DNA of 64,000 bases from Eudromia elegans (GCA_003342815.1 PTEX01000024.1:1989159-2053158), one strand, 5' to 3'; shown: positions 47,901-61,236, counted from the stretch's first letter. Notes: a model not told the origin generated them from the sequence alone. Program-made: numbers and translations.

Positions 47901-50409
47901 ACAGAGTAAAATTCCTAACACACTCCTCCTAATGAACAAACTCCCACCGAGCACCGAAGTGCTTAATGATGCTCAGCAGGCAGAGTTCTGCAGTTCCCCT
48001 ATGTGAGCCAATATATAATCACATTGCCGTTAAAACAATATTTTGCTGCAAGCAGAAGCACTGGAATTGCCAGACAATTTAATTCTTTCTAAACTTTAAT
48101 TCTGCTCCTTTTGTGTGTTCATCCAATGCCACAAAAAAAAAAAGAAGGCACTATGGGAAAGGCATACATGATTACGAAATTAAAATCTGTTTGTAGGACA
48201 GCAAAGTTTGGGCAAACTCTGGTAAGTCAGCCTTCAATATTTCTTTCCAAACAAAGTTTGGTATATGCAGTATTCACCGAAGGTCACATCTATCCGGTCT
48301 GCATTATCAAAGTGATATCTTTAGATCGGATTCTGCAATTAGTCAGTTGTCTAGGTATAACGTCACCCACAATATAGTTTACAATTAAAAAAATATATAT
48401 GCAAAGGAGGTCTTTTCCTATATAAATCAAAACTGGCCGTAAGAAATCACGATCCATTTGAAAGCACGTTCATGAATGTCTGAAGTTGTAGGGTTAGGGT
48501 ACCAAGCGCATTTACAACCCAATGGCACCTTGTGCAAGTAGCTCAGATATGGTGACACTCAATAACTGGTTCAATTCGTATGAAAATGACAAAGGCCAGG
48601 GCAGAAGCAGCAAGAGTCCTGTGATGGCCTGGCAAAAATCACATCACTTGAGATCAATCTCTGCTAATGCTGTGGTCCCAGCCAGTGACAACTGACTTTA
48701 CAATCTTCATGGACAAGCAAGGGGACAAGTAGCTAGTTATCTAAAGAAAAATATGCAGGATTCTCACATGGCTTTTGTGCTCACGACATACTAAAAGGCA
48801 GGCCTGCAACAACACTATTCCTTTTGGGCTGTATCAGTAGGACATGATTATGGTGTACAAGAGCAGCTCCTGGGAACATCAGAACTCTGATTATCAATGG
48901 GGAAACAGAAAGAACATGTTTAGAGCTACATATATGTACATCTATCAAAATAATTAATACTTTGTTGGATGGTTTAAGAGACTATTGGATCAGATGGCAG
49001 ATGAGAAATAACATTTTTGAAGAGAAGCAGTTGTATAATGAATCACTCCCAGCTATGAAATACATTGACGTCAGACTTTCAATAGAAATATTTTCCTTTT
49101 TTCTTGAAGTTTTGCTTCATACTTTATTTATGATGAGACTCACATACATGACCTCTCATTCTCTTTTTTTTGTTGTTGTTTTTGGACTCTGGTGTAACCC
49201 AAGGTTGCAAATTACCTAATGCATTTCATCTCTATATCCCTGACCACATGTAAGCACATAGGAAGAACCATGGAGAGAGCTCAGAACATGAATATCTTAC
49301 CACGTTATCAGTATTAGTGAATTTCTTTCAGTCTAAAAATTAACTACAAGTTAATTGCATTTCTTTTTTTTCATTTCACATTGATTTAGTTAAACCACTG
49401 CATGAGCAACACAGCTGAGAAGCTGCATATAGGTAACTGTGGGCCAGGACGCTTATTTGTTTCCCCAAGGAAACCAATATTCAATTAATAGATAGGAGTC
49501 TGATTTCCTAGAAGGCTAAAATCAGGAAATACTGGGATTTCAGTCCGGTGTGTAGCCGACCACAAGGTGAAGCTGGATGGGTTCCCAGAGTCAAAAAACC
49601 TTTCTACTGCCTTGACCATCCAGCCTCCTAAAACGCTCCATTAAAGGCCAATGCTTACTACACCTCTCATGCCTGCTGCAGGTCCATCTTCACTGTGGCA
49701 AAGCACACGAGCAGCTCTCTCTTGCCCATTTGGGATGGGAACTCCATCCCTTTCATCCCTTTTTTTCTGTTTTGTGATCACTGTAACACTTCACAGAAAA
49801 TAAAGTCTCAGATTCCCAGCCACTATTACCTACTACATAATACTCTGACATAATTCCTGTCATAATCTAATTGTCATCACATGCAAGTATGGAATGCCTT
49901 CCTGCTACATGTGAGAAATTCTATAAGCATTTCCCTGGGTTACTAAACAGATTATTTCAGTTAAGTGAGGAGGAAGAGTTTTAGACATGCTCCAGAATGG
50001 TGCATTTTGACCATAATGACTCAGTAAACAAATGCTTTGGAAAGTGAAGTTTATAATTAACTACTTGATAATTTCATATATAAAAAATTGTTTTGGGGTG
50101 ATACATGGATATATGAGCAATGAGAGTCCATTCTTATTTTAAAGAAGGGCACTGGAAGTATGTACTGCTAAAAAACCCAAGGTCAAATATTAATGATGAT
50201 GCCTCATTAAGAGGAATGTTTATTTCAAGCTTCTTTCAAGAAAAGGGAACAGTCTAAGCCACAACTTCTAGATTTGCTTTCCACAATATAGCATGAAAAT
50301 ACGAACATTTTAAATTATTTCCAGAGATAACACAAGATCACAGAAAGCAAACAGTAAGAATATATGGCTATCAGGGACACAACTGCAATATGCAAAACGA
50401 CATGCTTTT
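44926..50409. other. Intergenic DNA, no gene recognised
   Basis: This is AT-rich single-copy sequence. It holds a near-perfect 12-bp hairpin with a 3-nt loop at 45078-45104. The stretches 46340-46700 and 47860-48110 lack simple repeats and have the look of conserved non-coding DNA, but show no decisive motif cluster. None of the short open frames resembles a known protein. Confidence 0.55.
45078..45104. repeat. Short strong hairpin (12-bp arms, 3-nt loop)
   Basis: TCCTGATCCTGC (45078-45089) pairs with GCAGGGTCAGGA (45093-45104) around a TGG loop, with one T-G wobble. It is too short for a pre-miRNA by itself. Confidence 0.7.
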
Positions 50410-50431
50410 TTGTGTGTGTGTGTGTGTGTGT
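50410..50431. repeat. TG dinucleotide microsatellite
   Basis: About eleven TG units, uninterrupted, preceded by a short T-run. Confidence 0.95.
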
Positions 50432-53400
50432 CCAAGTCAAAATATTTTTAGTATTTTTAGTCACAGTCCCGCGTTTTTCAGATTACCTCTATGACTATTC
50501 TGCCAGAACATATAATGGTAACCTATAATTAAAAGGAAGGGAGAAATCAAACTGCTGGGATAGGAGCTATTTCAGTTCCTATGTTCATGATACTTAAGCA
50601 CATTTCAATAAGGAGGAAAGAGAGCCCACTCCAAGTAGTTTGATAACCCCTGCACCTCGGGGAGGGCTAACAGGGACGCAGGGAGGATACAGGCTGTATG
50701 TTCACTGCAGGCTGCTGGTAGACATTCAACAGAATGCTGGACTAACATGACCTGTCTGCACTCTGTGGGCTAGATCCCTGTTGGCACAGGTACATTTCTG
50801 TTATATAGGCACACGTAGACAGATAAAGATCCTAGATTTCAGAGAGAAAAGAATTCAGTTGCTCAAAATAAACATAAATATATAAACTTGTAAAAAAAAA
50901 GACATTATTTAGCTCCTAATAAAACAGACACATGTTAGGGGCGATATATGCTTATAAAAATCAGACGTCCTTACAGGTTTTGCATATACTAACAAAGTAG
51001 TTGATGTGGAAATTCCTTTAATGCAAAAACTTGTGCCCCTATTCTGTTAAAAAGAAAGAAAATGTAAGGTTTGTTTGCATTACTCTCTTTTTAACTCAAA
51101 TATAGAATGAAGTACTCTGGATATCTAGTATTTCCAAGTCTCAGCGGTTCTCAGACATAAAATGCCCTTCCAGTTTTCTCTTTTTAACACAGCTATTAAA
51201 GATTAGAAGTATCAGCAAGTCTCTTGGATAGAACATCTCAATCATTCATCCAAAACACAAATTAATACATTGGGCTTTGCATTCCTCAAAAAAAAAACCC
51301 CAAAAAACTCAAAAAAGAGTTTTTGAAGAACTAGACAACAACTGATTGTCCTACTTATACTGTCCATGACTTAGAAAGCAGGAAAATCTACACTGCATCA
51401 AAACCAGGCAGCAAGAAAAGTTGAAACTGTGCAAATACAGCCAATTTCCCCCCAGGCTTGCACACGCAGAGTTGTTAACGCTGATTACAATGCAGCATAA
51501 ACGGAGGTCTAATTAACGTAAGAAACTGATCCAAAAGAAAATCCCATCAACATACGTGAAAAAGAACCTGATGTTTTTGAAATTCAGCCAACTACAAATT
51601 AATTCAACATAGATTACATATACAGGGAGAAAAAGACTCCAGCAGAGTAACTGGTGTTGCACTGGTATACATGCCAGAAAGATGCTCTTACCCTCTATCC
51701 TCTCCCACGCACTCAGAGGAGTAATGTTTGTGCACCATATGTTCCATCAAGAAAAGAAGCAGTGGTCAACCTCCTATTCTTAAACGCTGCCATTTCTCTG
51801 CAAGTCAGTCTATATTTTGTCTCTATCCCTTTTCTATACTGTTGATTATCTCAAATACAGCGTTATTATGGTCTCACGGGAGACCAAGGGACCTTATTCG
51901 TGAACCCCTGAATTGTCTATCATTCACAGTTGCTCTTGGCGTCCAGTCTGCTGCCCCAGCAATGTATGTGGCACCATGGGAATGGGCTGTGGGAACAGAG
52001 AGGTGCCTGAACGCTGTCTAAAACAAGAATGAACCAAGAAGAGCTCCGTGGTAGTGTGGATCCAAACTAGCTTTGTTGTGACCATAACTCTGTGTATGGA
52101 GCATAGTGCAGAAATGGAGAGAGAAGAACCAATTACAAACGGCCCTATAAACACTTGCCCATGTGAAGGACCCCATGGATGTAAACTGCATGAAGGATGT
52201 TCCTACGCCACCCTAACGAAAGCCACGTCGTCTTCCACTCCCAGCCTACGGTTCAATATTAGCTCCTGGGGTTGGCTGGCACAATACCAGTTTATTTGCT
52301 AAGTACACGCAGGTGTAGTATACTCAGTCATATCAGGTAACCGACTGCAGCACAAGTACCCAAACCGTATCATCCGAGCAAAGCAACTTTAGAAGTCCTA
52401 CTCCTACTCAGGCTGTCACGAGGTGGCAGAGCAGCAGATATCTATGTCATGCTGCAGGATTCTTTTTTTCCTCTCCTTTCTTCAAGATCTCAATTATCTG
52501 AAACATTGTGTTAGTTAAGTTCATATTGCTCTGCCCTTCAGGTCATGGCTGATGCCAGTGCCAGAATACCCTCTAAAACGCTGGCAGATGTTTGCTTGAG
52601 TGGACTTTTATAGGTCTGAAGCCTCATTAGCTGTTTTCATGGCCTGAATACTAATTTAGCAGGGTGATTCTTAGGTTTTGGATCTTAATACTCAGGAAAT
52701 GTTGATGATTTTCACTCCAAGGGTGCTATTTAGTAATCATTACTTAGAATAATACAGAATAATTCAATAAATACCTTATATGCTGATAAAATTTTGCTCG
52801 AGTACAGCAAATGATTAATGAATCTCTATAATAAATCTAAGCATTTTAAGTCAAGATGACCCAATAAAAAATAAATTGTTGGGTCAAGTGGCAAATGAAA
52901 GATATTCAGGATTGGTAACACCTCATTAAAAACCATTTCAGCTGCCCTAAGGCAAGATGTTAATACACAGTAATTGTCTACCCAGAGTGACTCTTTTCCA
53001 GTTACATGAATAATGCAAAGTAACTATTTAAATATTCTTGTTTGTATCTTTAACAGATTCACCACGGCTTCAAAATGAAATCAAGACTGATTTTTTAACG
53101 TTTTATGCTATCTGTCATGAGTTCACAAAAAGAAGGATAAAAAAAAAAGAATTATACCCCCTTCTAGCTGAAACTTCCCTTACAGAAAAAGTTAGAAATA
53201 TATTTAAATATGACAGCTGTAAATGCTAAGGAATTAGTGCAGATTAGCCCAAATTCCAAAATATCTCAAGCACGCACACAAGCCGAACAAGATCTCCCTC
53301 TTTAGAAAAGGCATTTACGCAGCACTATTCTTAATAGCAAGTGAATAAATAAAATAATGTTAACGTTGCTTTCATTATTCTGCTGCACAGAATGACGAGT

Positions 53401-56400
53401 CTTCTATTAAATACTGACTAGCTCAGTCGTACAGGCATTCTATTGAGTGTGCTAATTCTGATCTCTGGAAGCACAAACAGTCCAGAGGCTAACTGGAAAC
53501 CAAGAGTTTCCTGAGGGCTCTTGAGTTCACAATGCAGTTCAGTCTCCTAAATTTAATTTTTCACAAAATGCTTAATAAAAGCACTGTACGGAAATGAAGT
53601 TGAAATAAACAGTTTACAACTTGGGCTAGAAAATTTTAACTTGTAGCTCTGATACCTGAATGAATCTTACATAAATATTTTGGCTGCAGCTGCTTGATCA
53701 ATGGGATTTAATTTCTATACTGAAAGGCTGACCATCAGTTTAAAACAAGAGTAAAACTTTCTAGCATGGCCCTGTTATATATGAGGAATTTATTTCAGTT
53801 ATTTCTGCCTGTACATATTGCTGTCTGAGCAGTTGTCATCAATATCACTGTTTCTTATGTGTCCACTGCACGGTAAATAACTCTAAGACAGGAGCTCTGC
53901 TTTGCAATCTAGATTGAATATTATTCTATTTCAGTCAAAGAAGAATGTGACATCGAATGTCATACTCGGAAGGTTACCACTCAAATGCGTGTTCCAGCTA
54001 GCAAGAGAAATAGTGGGTGACAAGCATTGCTTCAAAGGTTTACCATTCCCCAAAGCTGCCTTTGGAATTAGGCAAAAATCCTTCAAAGTCAGGCTCATTT
54101 GTGATAGTCTGTCCTGAAAGGTTCACATTAATTAGCATGCAATGTCACGTAAGTAGCTTTAAATTGTAAAGAACCTTCTACATCTGGGAAAGACCATTTC
54201 CTTTAGCACCTGCAAGTCCCATGGACCTGTGTGTATCCTTGACCAGTTAACGTGCACAGGACATGAATCCATAAAGTTGGACCTGGGGGGAGTTTAAATC
54301 TCTGTTGTGTTAGCACACTACTTGCTCTTTTAATCAGGCTTCTTAACTGTATATTTCATTCTCTATATTCTGATATAATCAAATTAGGACAGGAAAAAAC
54401 AGTAGAAGAAACCATGGAAGAAGAAATCTTCCAACCAGGTTGGAAGGCCCAAGACTGATCAGCATCCACAAGGGAGATTGCAGCAGGACACTGCAGGGAA
54501 GCACGTGGGGACAAGGAGGGAGAAACAGAGAGCCCAACAGGCCACCTGCTTCACCAGTGACATTTTTCTCCATGCTTTAAGTTTAATTTAGATGTGTCAG
54601 GATGCTAGCTTACACAGTTTTTCCTCTGTTCTCCTCTACAGCTCTAACAGAGAAGCTAACCCCCTATACTCAGCTATTACTACTTATAAACTAAGATATT
54701 TTGCAGTATAGTGTGCAAATATTAAATTTGTTCCAAATTATACCAATACATTATTTTTATATCATTGCTATTTTTCTAGCCCTTTTGCTACAAGTAATAG
54801 CAATAAAAAAAAAAAAAGACTAAAGTTTTATTCTGGAAACTCCTAGACTACCCAACCTTACTGATAATAAGGCAAACCACTGGAGCCAGCACAGATTTTC
54901 AAAATGTAGGTTCATAATTCTCAAAACGCTAGAAAAAAGGTATCAGACAAGAGCTATGCAGTCTGAAGCTCTCTGAAGAAATCAGGAGCAGTTGTGCACT
55001 CTTCCCTACTGATGTGTTTCAGCCTTGATCCGAAATGCTGCTTTTAGACAAGCAAGGATAGCTCGTGCCTGCAGTACCCTTGGCCTTCCCCACTGAGATT
55101 CCCAACAAGAATGTCTCCTCTCTGTGTGATATTTAATCTAGACTGTAAACCCCTCAGGGGCAGAGATCACGTCTACTTGTCTGTAAAACCTAATGTGCAC
55201 ATATGGCAAAAGAACAAATAGTAAAAAAAGGATCACAGGCAATATGTGATGCTAAGTTTTGTTTACCTTTCCAGCATGAGAATATATTTATACGGCAGTT
55301 ACTTTCCAGAATACTTAAGCTTGAAAAACCCTCTGTAGCTCTAATAGCCGAAATGTGCACAAGGGTAATGTGCCATTACTCAGTGTGCTAAAACAAAGTC
55401 AGTACTGAAGCAAAAATGGTCTGTTGACGATGTTTGATGTTTCAGGGCTACTTAAGAGGACAGAACCCTTTGTTTTAATCTAATGTGTATGTGACACCTG
55501 CTGCCTGATTTGAGGAGAACTAGAGAAGCTCAAAAATTGGAAACCACAGATTTTAAAGTAACGAACAAACTAAATTGTTTAAAAATCGTGTTTTTCCTCT
55601 TCTTTCCCCCCCCCCAAAACACAGCAGCTAGTAGCTGCACACCGTCAGCAACAGAGCGGTGAGAATTGTTAGTCTGTGAATAGGGACCTGGAAAGAACGG
55701 CGTTCCTCGGCAGTGTGCTCATCCCCTGACCACGTCCTCGTCCTCGCCACGACGGGAACGTGCGTCGCTAGCAGGCTGTCACAGGGCGGGTTCCACTATT
55801 CTCTTTCCAACCCGAGGATTTGAGCCAGGAAAAGCTCGCGTTGCATCTTAGAAGTAATTTGAACGAGAAGCCTGTTTTGGTCAACATAATCTGAAATAAC
55901 ACAGGTGAAAAGCTAAAAATTGTCTTTCCAACGCGATCACCCTCCGTCAGAATCATAAAGCAGGCACATGGCTCTTGGGCTGGAGGAGGGAGCCAGCTTT
56001 CTGCCAGAGCTGGCATAGCAATACAACGTTATTTGGATTCAAAAACTATGGTAGATAGGGCAACAACACGGTCTTTATGACTCGTTTTTGTCAGACTAGA
56101 TTCAAAACTTATACCAACAAATTTGACATTTCATACCGCTCTGCAGAAAGCAAGTAAAACGAGTCCATGTTTTAAAACAGCAGGGAAGCTTCCAGTGCTA
56201 CAATTAACTGGTAACATATGCCACTGCTGCCAAGAGGATTTTTAATCTCTTTAAACATTAATGTAGCATTTTTGCTTCTGTCGCAATAAGGCAGCCATCT
56301 GTGTTTGAACCTGCTGGGAAACTAGGGATATGTTTACAGAGAGAGAAATAGAGAGGCAGAGAGGGAGGCAGACAACCATGTTCCCAGATCCAGCATCTAA

Positions 56401-57069
56401 AACAGCAACTCGGACCTTTTAGGAAGTATTAGGAACAAGTCACACAGCTGTAGGAAGATTTGTTCAGATGCTTACACTGCTCGATTTCAAAGTGTACAGA
56501 GCAGTAACCTGCCCCAGCCAGCGTATATTCTGCTCGTTTCACACACTTATTTTTCTGCATAACTTCGCAGTTACCAAAGGATTTTGTTAGAGACTTATCC
56601 CCAGGAAAACCCCAGTTCCATGACTTTGAAACAACCTTGTTAGAGTCTATCAAAATGCATAAAAAAGGCAGATGTCTGCAAAATCTTTCAGCATGAAGAG
56701 TAATTTTGAAGCTCTAGTTCTGCATTTTTGCAAAGCACTAATTGATTTAACTCTTATGAAATATGGAACACTAAAAATTCTGTATCCAAGAAACATACCC
56801 AGGACTCACGGGCACAGTCTGAGACTATTCTGATAAAATCACGGTATCTGTCCATCTTTTTTTCTATCCTAAGGTTCCTTTCCACCTTCCTTGTGCTAGT
56901 GACAAAGGCACCAACTATTGCTTGCCCTTCTGTGGCGGTCACCACGGATCTGTCACTTCCCTGAATTCAGACCCTGATAAGGTTGGGTTCACTGGCCAGT
57001 TTTCACCAAGTACAAGCCGTTTCAGAGCAAGTTTTACCACTAGAGTTGTCATGAAATGAGCAGATGGAC
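50432..57069. other. Intergenic DNA, no gene recognised
   Basis: AT-rich single-copy DNA. It contains an A/T hairpin (51303-51324), an inverted TGACCCAA / TTGGGTCA pair (52857-52886), a homopolymer C run (55606-55615) and a purine-rich tract near 56337-56372. Short open frames on both strands have no family resemblance. Confidence 0.55.
52857..52886. repeat. 8-bp inverted repeat around an AT-rich spacer
   Basis: TGACCCAA (52857-52864) and TTGGGTCA (52879-52886) are perfect inverted repeats with a 14-bp AT-rich spacer. Each arm contains a nuclear-receptor-like half-site (GGGTCA), but the spacing is not a standard one. Confidence 0.6.
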
Positions 57070-57350
57070 AGAAAGCCCAATGCCTGCAGGGTGGCAAAGC
57101 CTGGGTGCGAGGGCACGGGGCATCCGCTGCGTTTGGTCCCGCTTTTCACCCGGGAAGCGCCCGTGGGAGCTCTGACACACGCGGAGGTGCCGAGCGGGGT
57201 CAGCGCTTTAGGGGACGGGTGGGAGCGGTGGGCGCCGTGGACCATCAACGCTGAGGCAGGAGGGAGGCTCGAGCCCCACGGGAGGCGCAGCGTGAGAACC
57301 AGCATCCGTCTACACACGGCCACGAGGCTCCTCGGCCTTGTCGCCAGCTA
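57070..57350. other. GC-rich CpG islet 13
   Basis: About 280 bp of GC-rich, CpG-dense DNA is open on both strands by composition. It is separated from islet 14 by about 180 bp of AT-rich DNA. Confidence 0.5.
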
Positions 57351-57497
57351 GTAACTGACTTAGTTATTAGCTTATAGCTAATTCATTATTATTAATAAGG
57401 ACAAACGTCCCCTGAGCTACAAAAACAAGTTCACGGCTATTGTCTACAGAGCTGTGAAGAGGCTGTGGACCCATCTCGAAAACAGCAGCCCTGCTCT

Positions 57498-57540
57498 CAG
57501 GAGAAGACCTTTCAGGAGAAGACCTTTCAGGAGAAGACCT
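57498..57540. repeat. 15-bp tandem repeat, about 2.9 copies
   Basis: CAGGAGAAGACCTTT is repeated at 57498-57512 and 57513-57527, with a partial third copy to 57540. The 15-bp period preserves frame, so open frames across it show a repeated pentapeptide, but no protein family is recognised. It sits at the edge of CpG islet 14. Confidence 0.95.
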
Positions 57541-57775
57541 GCGAGGGCTCTGGCCACAGCGGCACCCACACCTCCGTGCACCGGCCTGGCGGGCCCAGCA
57601 CCCCACAGAGCAGAACCAGCACCCTCGGCACCACGGCCGACAGGTCCCACGCCAGGGACCCGTAGGGAGGGACCCGGCCGGGCTCCAGCCCCGCCGCACG
57701 CTGCTTCGTCCCTCCACGCGGTCGATATTCCGAATTCGGGGGCTAAGCGCTGATTTCCGACGCCGCTCAACGAAG
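57530..57775. other. GC-rich CpG islet 14
   Basis: GC-rich, CpG-containing DNA directly follows the 15-bp repeat. Frames on both strands are open, up to about 116 codons, with Pro/Arg/Ala-rich composition and no domain. Confidence 0.5.
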
Positions 57776-59025
57776 CTGCAGGTGCTCAGCAGTTTTTAAA
57801 ATGTAGCCGCGTATATTTAGGCCCATTTGTTTTTCCTGGCTACAGCAATTCAGGTGGGAGGTTTTAAAGTTCTTAAGTATGCTTTTTGCTGCTGGGTTAT
57901 TGCTGGTTGCTGTGGATATGTTGACTAATGGATGGAAAGGGGATACAGGAGTGGTCTATTGTGTTATTAAGAACTGTCAAGCAAGAGATAAACCCCTTTT
58001 TAAATGGATATGTGCATAAGTTAAAATATATCAGCATGGATTTAGACACAACTATATAAACCCTGGAGGGATATTTTTGGCTACAGCTCCTAATTTAGTT
58101 TAAAAGTAAGATGGCAATAAATAATTGTCTGTGTGAGAAATAACTATTAAGTCCCTAACATTTTTAAATACCACATAATACATACACCTCTCAAAAATGG
58201 GAAAATCCTCATCTTGAATATTTTATTGTGATTTATTACATCCTATACATTTCCTCTTACATCCTATATATTTCACAATGAAAGAAAACCCATATGAAAA
58301 GAACAACTTCCTTTCTCATGAATAAAATACGCTTCCTTTTTCTTTCTTTTTCTTTTAGTTAAAGCCAGCCTATTGTGAGATCCTCCTCAGGCTACGTGAA
58401 CTTGGATTTGGCACGTTCTAGCTCGCATCTTAATTATCTGCTGGACTCCCCCATTAAAAGGTGTGTAATACCACAACAAACTAGTTCACCTGCAGACAAT
58501 TAACTTCTGGCCAAAACTGAGGGCTGCCTAAGTTGGAATCCCTCTATATGTATGTAACTGCATAAAAAGTTCCCTGCAATTTTTGCCATTATGCTATAAA
58601 ACGTATTTTATAGCAAATGTATTTTAGAGCAAACCAATTCTTTGAGGACAAACTCCTAAGATAACGGTAGAGGAACTTGTGAAAGGAAAACAGGGACAGT
58701 AAATGTTTCTGATAAAGGCAGTATTTATGAACTATTTGCATCAACAGAGTGTAAGTTGGCCAGATAACTCCAACTCAGTTTTAAAAACTATTCTCTCTAC
58801 TTTTTAATAGTTGGGGATCTAGCCCGATTTTCACTTTGAAATGACATACTGAGCTCGTATCGGAGATTTTTTTTCCCCCCAGATATATAACTTTTATTCC
58901 AAAAAGAATCTTTATGATTTCTATTTCATAAATAGTTGTACAGTTCAACATTTCATGTGCTTTGTGCATAATCTTTGCGCATTTCTACTCAATGGTAAAG
59001 AAAGGATTCTGATTTTGCTCATGAG

Positions 59026-59059
59026 TGTACATATATACTTAGTGTGCATATATACTTAG
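59026..59059. repeat. 17-bp tandem duplication
   Basis: TGTACATATATACTTAG is followed directly by TGTGCATATATACTTAG, one mismatch. Confidence 0.9.
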
Positions 59060-59269
59060 CAATTGATGTGTCCACAGCTAGATATATATGTACATTTTTC
59101 AGCGCATAAACTGAAGAGAACTCTATTAGTTACTTTTTTTAAAAAAAAAGCTTACTAAATATTTAGCTCAATAAATGTACATAGGTGGCAAATAATAGTG
59201 AAAGTATATTAAAATTTTGCAATAGATTAATTAAGATTCACAAATAATGACTTTGGGAAGAAAAAAATA

Positions 59270-59305
59270 TTGATAATAAAAAGTTCATTGATAATAGAAA
59301 GTTCA
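59270..59305. repeat. 18-bp tandem duplication
   Basis: TTGATAATAAAAAGTTCA is followed directly by TTGATAATAGAAAGTTCA, one mismatch. It is 210 bp from the 17-bp duplication. Confidence 0.9.
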
Positions 59306-60455
59306 GCATGAAATTACTGAAAATAGTTACTAGGATCTGCAATCAGCAATATCCAAGAGGTAGTGATATCCACTCAAGAAAAAGAAACAGACTAATTCTA
59401 GTTAAATGCAAATACTGTGGGCGGTCACAGAAGCAAAACAAGAGATGGATGTCCAAGTAGGTAAGGCCAGTGCACCGGTAACTGGAAAGAACAACTTTGA
59501 GAAACTGGTACAATTAGCTTTGTATTCAGAAGTGTTTCAGAGTTTAGAAAGACATTATATGGTTTCTGTTTATGAACTCAAAACTAAGCACCCAGAGGCA
59601 TAAATCTGCTAACAGACAATATGTAACAGACAATAGCTTTTTATTGCCAAAATTTCTGTGATTAACACACATAACTGTCTGAGATTGAAGGCCATGGGAC
59701 ATGCTTTACACACAGCAAATTCTCAGGTAGTGCTTTGAGCCACTACTAATAAAAGCAACATAAGGTTAAAAAAACAACCAACCAAACCAAAAAAACCCCT
59801 GAGACTCTCCAATCTTCCTCCTCAAAGCTGCTCCCATAGCCCGTTGCTATGCATTGTAGCCCATGCATTGACTTATTCCATGCCTGGTCTTTGTATTTGA
59901 TGTGATTAAAATAGTGCTGATTTTAACTAATAATTCCTGTAGAGAAGGTATTGATAGCACAGAAGTGACAGATAGAACTGATAGAACAAGAAAATCTTGT
60001 TGGACTTATTGAGTGTCTTGAGGCTCCCAACCTCGCTTGTGTGCAACAGTGATAAGAGGGCTTTTGCAGATTGAGTCTTACTATATGCAAAACAGATCAA
60101 TGAAGTAAATGATGAATATCTAAAGCATTCTATAACTGAAAAAATGAAATAGACAAATTATGCAAGCATTGCTTAGAAAATCAAAAATGAACAGTTGAGA
60201 CCAAGTATACATGTCTCTTGGTGGCCAAACTATACATCTGAATACCATAATCCTAGACAAGATGTCAGAAGGTATATATGTGAACTGAGATTATAGCAAC
60301 ATACCTAGGAACCTTTTTCGGTGCTTTCCAAAATCATCATTGTTGATTCAATTACCAATCTTCTGATTAGAAATTTATTACTGCCATATCACAAAAGAGC
60401 TCATATAAACTCATGCAGAAAACGTGTCAACTGCTACAAATATCACCTTCCAAAT

Positions 60456-60870
60456 CATGTCATGACCAAATTCCAAGTCCATTTTTTCTGTCATCAGTTC
60501 TTTACCATCTCGGGGTTTCTTTTACACACAAATCAAACTGATTTTCCCTCTCCCTCTGGATCAATTTCCTTCCACAGTAAAAATCAATTCTCAGTCACTT
60601 TGTCCTCCGCAGTCAAAGTCAATTCTCCTCATGCTGACATACATATTCAAATAACTCCCTCTGTAACTCAACACTACTTAGTGCATGCACCATCAGCATC
60701 AATTCAACCCACAATCAAGTCTTCATAAATTGATTTGGTTTACCTGCAGCCAAACAAAATTAATCCTCACTCACACTTGCTGGATCAATTTCCTCATCCC
60801 AGTCAAAGTCTGTTTTCCCCCATTGACCATTCTGTTCCTGCCTAAATCACACTGAAACACATTTCTACCC
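60456..60870. repeat. Degenerate array of ATCAATTTCC / CAGTCAAAGTC-type units
   Basis: GGATCAATTTCCT occurs at 60558-60570 and 60782-60794. CAGTCAAAGTC occurs at 60610-60620 and 60800-60810, with a variant CAGTAAAAATC at 60575-60585. AATCAATTCTC-type words recur between. The spacing is irregular (roughly 35-45 bp where measurable), suggesting an old decayed minisatellite or repeated insertion. A 135-codon open frame covers part of it without family resemblance. Confidence 0.5.
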
Positions 60871-61194
60871 TGACTTCTGCCCTTCAGAAGCACTCCTCTC
60901 CTCCTACTAGCTGTTCCCTTCCAAGTTTTTGTTCTTCTTTCCTACTTCTTGATCCCAACTGGAAGAAGTCCTGGCTAGGAATTCTCTTTTCTTGATCTCC
61001 ACTTCTCATCACACTTCCTTCTTAGGGTCTCTTGTGCTTTACTTCTCCCAGATTCAGTCTTCCCCATTTTTGGGCTTCTTCACTGTGACTTTCTGGTCCC
61101 TCATTAAAAACTCACTGCTCCTCCTTTTTCTAACGCTTGGAACATCTAGAGTTATTTCACAGCACACACTCCTTACAGGTTGCTTCCAGTAAGT
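60871..61194. other. Pyrimidine-rich intergenic tract
   Basis: CT-rich sequence with many CTTCT and TCTCC words but no regular period follows the degenerate array. No gene or known repeat is recognised. Confidence 0.5.
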
Positions 61195-61236
61195 GGACTG
61201 AGCTTGGACTGAGCTTGGACTGAGCTTGGACTGAGT
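61195..61236. repeat. 11-bp tandem repeat, about 3.8 copies
   Basis: GGACTGAGCTT is repeated perfectly at 61195-61205, 61206-61216 and 61217-61227, with a fourth partial copy. Confidence 0.95.

Larger units (their letters stand above)
57776..60455. other. AT-rich intergenic DNA, no gene recognised
   Basis: Single-copy AT-rich DNA. A polypyrimidine tract ending TTTTAG at 58359 is followed by a 20-codon open frame ending in TAG; I cannot link it to any gene. Two short tandem duplications lie at 59026-59059 and 59270-59305. Confidence 0.55.

Noticed and set aside
48490-48502. Telomere-like AGGGTTAGGG
   Set aside because: Fewer than two full TTAGGG units, so it is not an interstitial telomeric repeat.
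51303-51324. AAAAACTC...GAGTTTTT hairpin with T-run as a bacterial-type terminator
   Set aside because: The context is a vertebrate genome; this is low-complexity A/T sequence.
56429-56653. Minus-strand 74-codon Cys-containing open frame
   Set aside because: Cysteine spacing fits no zinc-binding family I know, and there are no splice or start features.
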